Assembly: GCA_011605835.1 (NCBI GenBank)
Contig: JAAOZJ010000124.1
Location: 1-7,738 of the forward strand
Reading direction: 5' to 3'
DNA from: Thermoproteota archaeon
GTDB taxonomy: Archaea > Thermoproteota > Methanomethylicia > Nezhaarchaeales > WYZ-LMO8
DNA: 7,738 bases
Part shown: piece by piece, positions 4,686-7,738 of the stretch
Numbering within the stretch: the stretch's first letter is position 1
Layout of the letters: each line of letters begins with the position of its first letter
Notes under the pieces: model-generated
Databases searched by the model: none
What the model was told of the DNA's origin: nothing
The model's input: only the letters and a program-made list of their open reading frames with translations
Translations under genes and position numbers: made by a program

Positions 4686-6479
4686 TCACATAAACCCACA
4701 AAACAACAGCGATGATATCAAGGCTAGCCCGTAGCCTGTCAGCCCTAAGTCTCTGAACTTTCGAACGGCTTTGTAGACCAAAGTCTTCACGCTCTTGTAA
4801 GCGGAGTCTCCGAGGACTCGCGCCTTGACCGTGACGTCCTCGGCGACTACATCGACCTCTGAGAGGTTCCTCTCTGCTTCATCGATCGCTAACTTCAGAG
4901 CCCTCAAGAAGAGCTCAATGCCCATTTTCTCCCCGAGCACGTAATACCCCCGACTAGACCTCACGCCCCTCAAGTGCACTACCGCGTGGTTGTCTGTCGT
5001 GAAGAGCTCGCAGTCCTCATAACCCATTGACTTAACCGCAGACCTTACGACGTCTCTAAACTCCCTGTTAGCGTTGTTCGCGTCTACGACGACGTAGCAA
5101 GACTTCGACCCTCTGAACTCTATTATCAATACCCTGACCCCTGAGGGTCCTACGCCCTGAACTTCGCTGAGATCCGCGCTCCTCGACGCGCCCACGCCTA
5201 TCTTAATGGGATCGTGGGACGACGACTCGAAAGCCGCGTCCACGGCCCCGAGAATACCTCTCTCCAGCTCTTCAGGGTCTATGTCCGGGTCCTCCTCGTA
5301 CGAGTTGTGCGCGTTTATCAACAGAGGCTTGACTCCGTGGGCCTTCTTCACCGCTCGCTCAACGCTCATCCTAACGCTCTCGGGCACGTCGTTGATGCCC
5401 TTCCTGTCGCCTGAGACGAATACCATGGGTATACCTTTGATCAGCTGGCACCCTATCGAAAGGCCACCAACCTCGACCCTCACGAGGCGGCTTGAGGGGC
5501 CTTGGATTACCGGGTCGGGTCGTTCTAGCGCTGCCCTCCTCACTCGCTCTAGGAGATTTCTGTAGTCCTTGGAGGAAGTTATGTCGGATGCGTGTGTCAC
5601 GAACCCGTGGAAAGCTATGGCATTTGCTCCTAGGGAGGACTCAAGGACTTGGACTATATCCGATGGCAGGGAGCTACTACCGACGTTCCTGAGTGGTCCT
5701 GGGTGGACTTGGGGCACGACAACTACGCCCTTCACCTCCCTCGTAGGGCTGAGCAGGAATAGCAAATTGCATGACACCGTGGAATCTACGCCTAGACCGT
5801 TGAAGAAAGACTCCAACTCCTCTCTAGCCCCCATGAACCAGTTCGTCGCGTAGGCCCTGAAGACCTCTTTGGATTTCACTCCGACGAGCATTTCACCTAG
5901 GTTGTCTACGCTTTTCGAGATCGCGATCGCTGGCAAGAGCATGACGAGGAAGACGAGTAAAAGCTTGACGTAGTCTAGCACGACGATCTCGATGCCCGAC
6001 ACGGTGGAGGTAGCGATTAGGGTTAGGAGAGGCCATAGAATGGAGGCGGTCCCCGTTATCGCTATGCTCCTACCGGTGATGTAGCGGTTCACTAGAGCGT
6101 TGAGGGAGGCGGCCAAGGACGTCCCTATGAGCACCAAATCCTTGACCGAGGACTTAACCCCTACCAGGTGGACCATGTAACCAAGGATGTAGGCCGAGAT
6201 GGCGAGGCTCAGAAGGGCAGAGAAGTTGTCGAGCCCTCTCTTGAAATTCATAACCTCATTACCAAGCAGGAGCGCTTGGAAGAGTGAGAAAGCTAAGGCT
6301 GGAAGCCAGAGACCGACGGCGCCAAGAGCCAAAGCGTCTAAAACGTTTAAGCGACCCTCCACGGCAACGAGTAGGATGGCCGAGAGGATCGACGAGACGA
6401 AGCCTATCGAACACACCACGGCCCTTCTCGGCCAACCCGATGCCAAGAGCCCCGCCTTCGAACCCTTCGTGGCGCTCAC
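4686..6479 (-). CDS. DUF2070 family membrane protein, predicted membrane-bound hydrolase
   Basis: This is an archaeal integral membrane protein of unproven function; I recall its family (COG3356) being placed in the neutral ceramidase superfamily as a predicted lipid hydrolase. The 597 residues begin with about six hydrophobic segments (roughly 20-40, 48-72, 86-107, 113-130, 139-160 and 163-187). A soluble domain (about 200-575) and a C-terminal hydrophobic tail (580-597) follow. Candidate metal or catalytic residues are H259 in VHPGPLRNVGSS, H291, H296 and D299 in HGFVTHASD, N389, H391 and N392 in NAHNS, and D496 and H498 in DNH. Which face of the membrane holds the soluble domain is not clear. 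It starts at GTG 6479, 43 bp after the nuclease stop, in the same direction. The length is normal for the family as I recall it and the gene appears intact. Confidence 0.85.
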   Translation of the reverse strand: MSATKGSKAGLLASGWPRRAVVCSIGFVSSILSAILLVAVEGRLNVLDALALGAVGLWLPALAFSLFQALLLGNEVMNFKRGLDNFSALLSLAISAYILGYMVHLVGVKSSVKDLVLIGTSLAASLNALVNRYITGRSIAITGTASILWPLLTLIATSTVSGIEIVVLDYVKLLLVFLVMLLPAIAISKSVDNLGEMLVGVKSKEVFRAYATNWFMGAREELESFFNGLGVDSTVSCNLLFLLSPTREVKGVVVVPQVHPGPLRNVGSSSLPSDIVQVLESSLGANAIAFHGFVTHASDITSSKDYRNLLERVRRAALERPDPVIQGPSSRLVRVEVGGLSIGCQLIKGIPMVFVSGDRKGINDVPESVRMSVERAVKKAHGVKPLLINAHNSYEEDPDIDPEELERGILGAVDAAFESSSHDPIKIGVGASRSADLSEVQGVGPSGVRVLIIEFRGSKSCYVVVDANNANREFRDVVRSAVKSMGYEDCELFTTDNHAVVHLRGVRSSRGYYVLGEKMGIELFLRALKLAIDEAERNLSEVDVVAEDVTVKARVLGDSAYKSVKTLVYKAVRKFRDLGLTGYGLALISSLLFCGFM

Positions 6480-6506
6480 CAGCCTACGCGGGTCGCCTAT
6501 GGAGAG

Positions 6507-6513
6507 CTATAAT
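6507..6513 (-). promoter_or_regulatory. Possible TATA box of the DUF2070 gene
   Basis: The minus strand reads AAGCTTGATTATAGC in the 43-bp gap after the nuclease gene. The core is centred about 31 bp before the GTG start, which would give a nearly leaderless transcript. This suits a gene with no good upstream ribosome binding site. It suggests that DUF2070 can be expressed separately from the nuclease. Confidence 0.4.
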
Positions 6514-6522
6514 CAAGCTTTC

Positions 6523-7182
6523 TCAACAGGTCGTCGCGCAGGAGAGCTCATCTACATGAGCCTCGAGCTCCAGCAGGAAGTTGTTGAACTTGTATATAGG
6601 CACAACGCACACGCCTCCTAGAGGACTTTTGAGGCCTAAGTCCATCAACGTCACTATGATTGGGACCACGTACGAACCAGCGCGGACCTCTAAGCCAACG
6701 CCCTTGAGAAGGCCTGTCGATAGGGCGAGCTTCGCGCACTTGTCGAAGTGGTTCGTCGCAGCGTCCTTGATCTTGCTCCTCTGGCCCCGCCTCATCTTCC
6801 AGTGCTTGCAGTCGATGCAGAGCAAAACCCCTTTCCTATGAGCTACTATGTCCACTTCGTACTTCCTGCCCTCGACACTAAATCTAAAGGGGGCTCTGAC
6901 CTCATAGTCATGGCTCCTGAGAGCCTCCACGCAAAGGCTCTCGAAGTCTTTCCAGCTAAGCAGTTCAGAAACGGCCTCTAGGTCGGCGCCCAGTCTCATG
7001 GCTTCGATGGCCAGGCGTATCGGGTCGACCACTTGGAAGGTCTCGTGGTCTAGGCGCGCGATGTTCTGTCGGCGCAAGTAGTCCACCAAGTCCTCGTTTA
7101 ACCCAAGGCCCGGGAGCTGATGAGCTTTAAGCGATCTACGCTCTAAAAACTTGAGGAGCGCTCTCAACGCGGCGCTGTACAT
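6523..7182 (-). CDS. PD-(D/E)XK (restriction endonuclease-like) nuclease
   Basis: This is a predicted metal-dependent DNA-cleaving enzyme of the Mrr/RecB-type nuclease fold; its physiological role is unknown. Of 219 residues, about 1-75 form a helical, charged region with a possible winged-helix or DNA-binding role. The nuclease core follows, with E81 in WKDFESLCVEAL, a YEVRAP strand (93-98), D111 in EVDIVA, and D124-x-K126 in LCIDCKHW, which together make the E...D...DxK active site. A downstream Gln/Lys-rich helix (130-150) is typical of the fold. There are no methyltransferase or helicase partners in the window, so a classical restriction system is not supported. It starts 5 bp after the stop of the PhoU/TrkA_C gene, and its purine-rich ribosome binding site (GAGAGGAATGA) lies over that stop, implying coupled translation. 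The gene appears intact. Confidence 0.75.
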   Translation of the reverse strand: MYSAALRALLKFLERRSLKAHQLPGLGLNEDLVDYLRRQNIARLDHETFQVVDPIRLAIEAMRLGADLEAVSELLSWKDFESLCVEALRSHDYEVRAPFRFSVEGRKYEVDIVAHRKGVLLCIDCKHWKMRRGQRSKIKDAATNHFDKCAKLALSTGLLKGVGLEVRAGSYVVPIIVTLMDLGLKSPLGGVCVVPIYKFNNFLLELEAHVDELSCATTC

Positions 7183-7187
7183 CTACG

Positions 7188-7738
7188 TCATTCCTCTCGC
7201 AACTCGCCTCGAGCCAGCTCTTTCATTTCTTCAACGTCCTGGTCTCTCCCCTTAACTACTAGTACATCGCCGGGATAAAGCTTCACGTCGTCTCCTGGAT
7301 TGAGCTTCCAGCTCCCTCCTCTCCTTATCGCTATGATCGTCACCGGCGGGCACTTGCCCTCGAGCTCTGACAAGCTCTTGCCAGCGAGGCGCGAGCCCTC
7401 TTCAACCCTGATTCGGCGCAGGGCCTCCTCCGCCTCGCTCATGACCAGCGTGAGAACTTCGTGAGGCCTATCCCCCCTTAGTATCGGCTCGACCATTCCC
7501 CTAGCCGCATCTGCCAAGGCCTCGACCACCAGCCCGACCCTTAGAGTCCCCAAGAACTCAGAGGGGTTTTCGCTATGCCTAGCTAGCTCCAAGACCGCCG
7601 CCTCGTAGCGCACGTGCAACTCGTCCACGTACTCTTCGAGCCTGTCGACCTCTTCGGCCAGCTCTTTGCTGTTGGTCAGCAATGCCGTGTACGCTAGATC
7701 GACCATGAACTCCGAGACGTTCTTCAGCTCCTTGAGCA
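7188..7738 (-). CDS. PhoU-like / TrkA_C (RCK_C) domain regulator (5' end outside window)
   Basis: This is a predicted cytoplasmic regulator, probably of an ion or solute transporter, combining a PhoU-like helical bundle with a ligand-sensing TrkA C-terminal domain. The visible 182 residues are open to the right edge. The Met at 7706 is internal: in-frame codons before it (LKELKNVSEF) continue the family's usual PhoU-like sequence, so the true start lies outside. Residues about 1-105 of the visible part are helical and acidic. Residues 108-178 match RCK_C, with RVEEGSRLAGKSLSEL, then IIAIRRGG, then YPGDVLVVKG. No transporter gene is visible; in other archaea such proteins often sit beside divalent-cation or K+ transporters, so one may lie to the right. 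It is the first visible gene of an apparent operon with the nuclease. Confidence 0.85.
   Translation of the reverse strand, partial: LKELKNVSEFMVDLAYTALLTNSKELAEEVDRLEEYVDELHVRYEAAVLELARHSENPSEFLGTLRVGLVVEALADAARGMVEPILRGDRPHEVLTLVMSEAEEALRRIRVEEGSRLAGKSLSELEGKCPPVTIIAIRRGGSWKLNPGDDVKLYPGDVLVVKGRDQDVEEMKELARGELREE

Noticed and set aside
6199..6621. 140-codon plus-strand frame opposite the DUF2070 N-terminus
   Set aside because: It is antisense to coherent transmembrane segments, and its Arg/Ser/Pro-rich composition is typical of a shadow frame.
6523..7182. Restriction-modification system around the nuclease
   Set aside because: No methyltransferase, specificity subunit or helicase is visible on either side. 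The neighbours are a transporter-type regulator and a DUF2070 protein.

Overview
The window looks archaeal, most likely from a thermophilic member of the Thermoproteota (crenarchaeal) or Korarchaeota-like lineages. Four things point that way. The Arg and Ile codons are dominated by AGG and ATA. Promoters have the form TATA box plus short leader, with GGTGA-type ribosome binding sites matching the archaeal 16S 3' end. The predicted proteins are archaeal types (sulfhydrogenase-type HydB/HydG, DUF2070, PhoU-TrkA_C). There is no RNA gene, transposon, CRISPR array or other clear mobile element, and no gene-free stretch longer than about 150 bases. The exact lineage cannot be fixed from the window.

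Left part (1-2209): two tightly coupled minus-strand genes encode the electron-transfer half of a cytoplasmic NAD(P)-linked sulfhydrogenase-type enzyme. hydB carries two [4Fe-4S] clusters, and hydG is an FAD/NAD(P) reductase cut by the left edge. The stop and start codons overlap as ATGA. If the Pyrococcus gene order is kept, the NiFe small and large subunits lie just outside to the left. A Nudix hydrolase, probably ADP-ribose-pyrophosphatase-like, is transcribed divergently from the same 69-80 bp promoter region.

Middle (2302-4535): a beta-decarboxylating dehydrogenase (isopropylmalate/homoisocitrate type, NAD-specific by motif) faces a short synthase of the homocitrate/isopropylmalate family. 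The genes are convergent and their stop codons share one CTAG palindrome. Together they can supply the condensation and oxidative decarboxylation steps of 2-oxoacid chain elongation, for leucine or for lysine by the aminoadipate route. Synthase motifs lean to homocitrate, while the dehydrogenase resembles a crenarchaeal LeuB, so the pathway is left open. The dehydratase (LeuCD type) is not in the window.

Right part (4686-7738): three minus-strand genes, transcribed from right to left. They are a PhoU-like/TrkA_C regulator running off the right edge, a PD-(D/E)XK nuclease starting 5 bp after it, and a DUF2070 membrane protein (predicted membrane-bound hydrolase) 43 bp further on with a possible promoter of its own. 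The DUF2070 gene is followed by an 8-bp perfect inverted repeat, then the promoter and strong ribosome binding site of the synthase gene.

Most genes are recognisable conserved archaeal families. The points of real interest are the start-codon correction in hydB, the shared-stop overlap, the mixed specificity signature of the synthase/dehydrogenase pair, and the uncharacterised regulator-nuclease-membrane hydrolase cluster.
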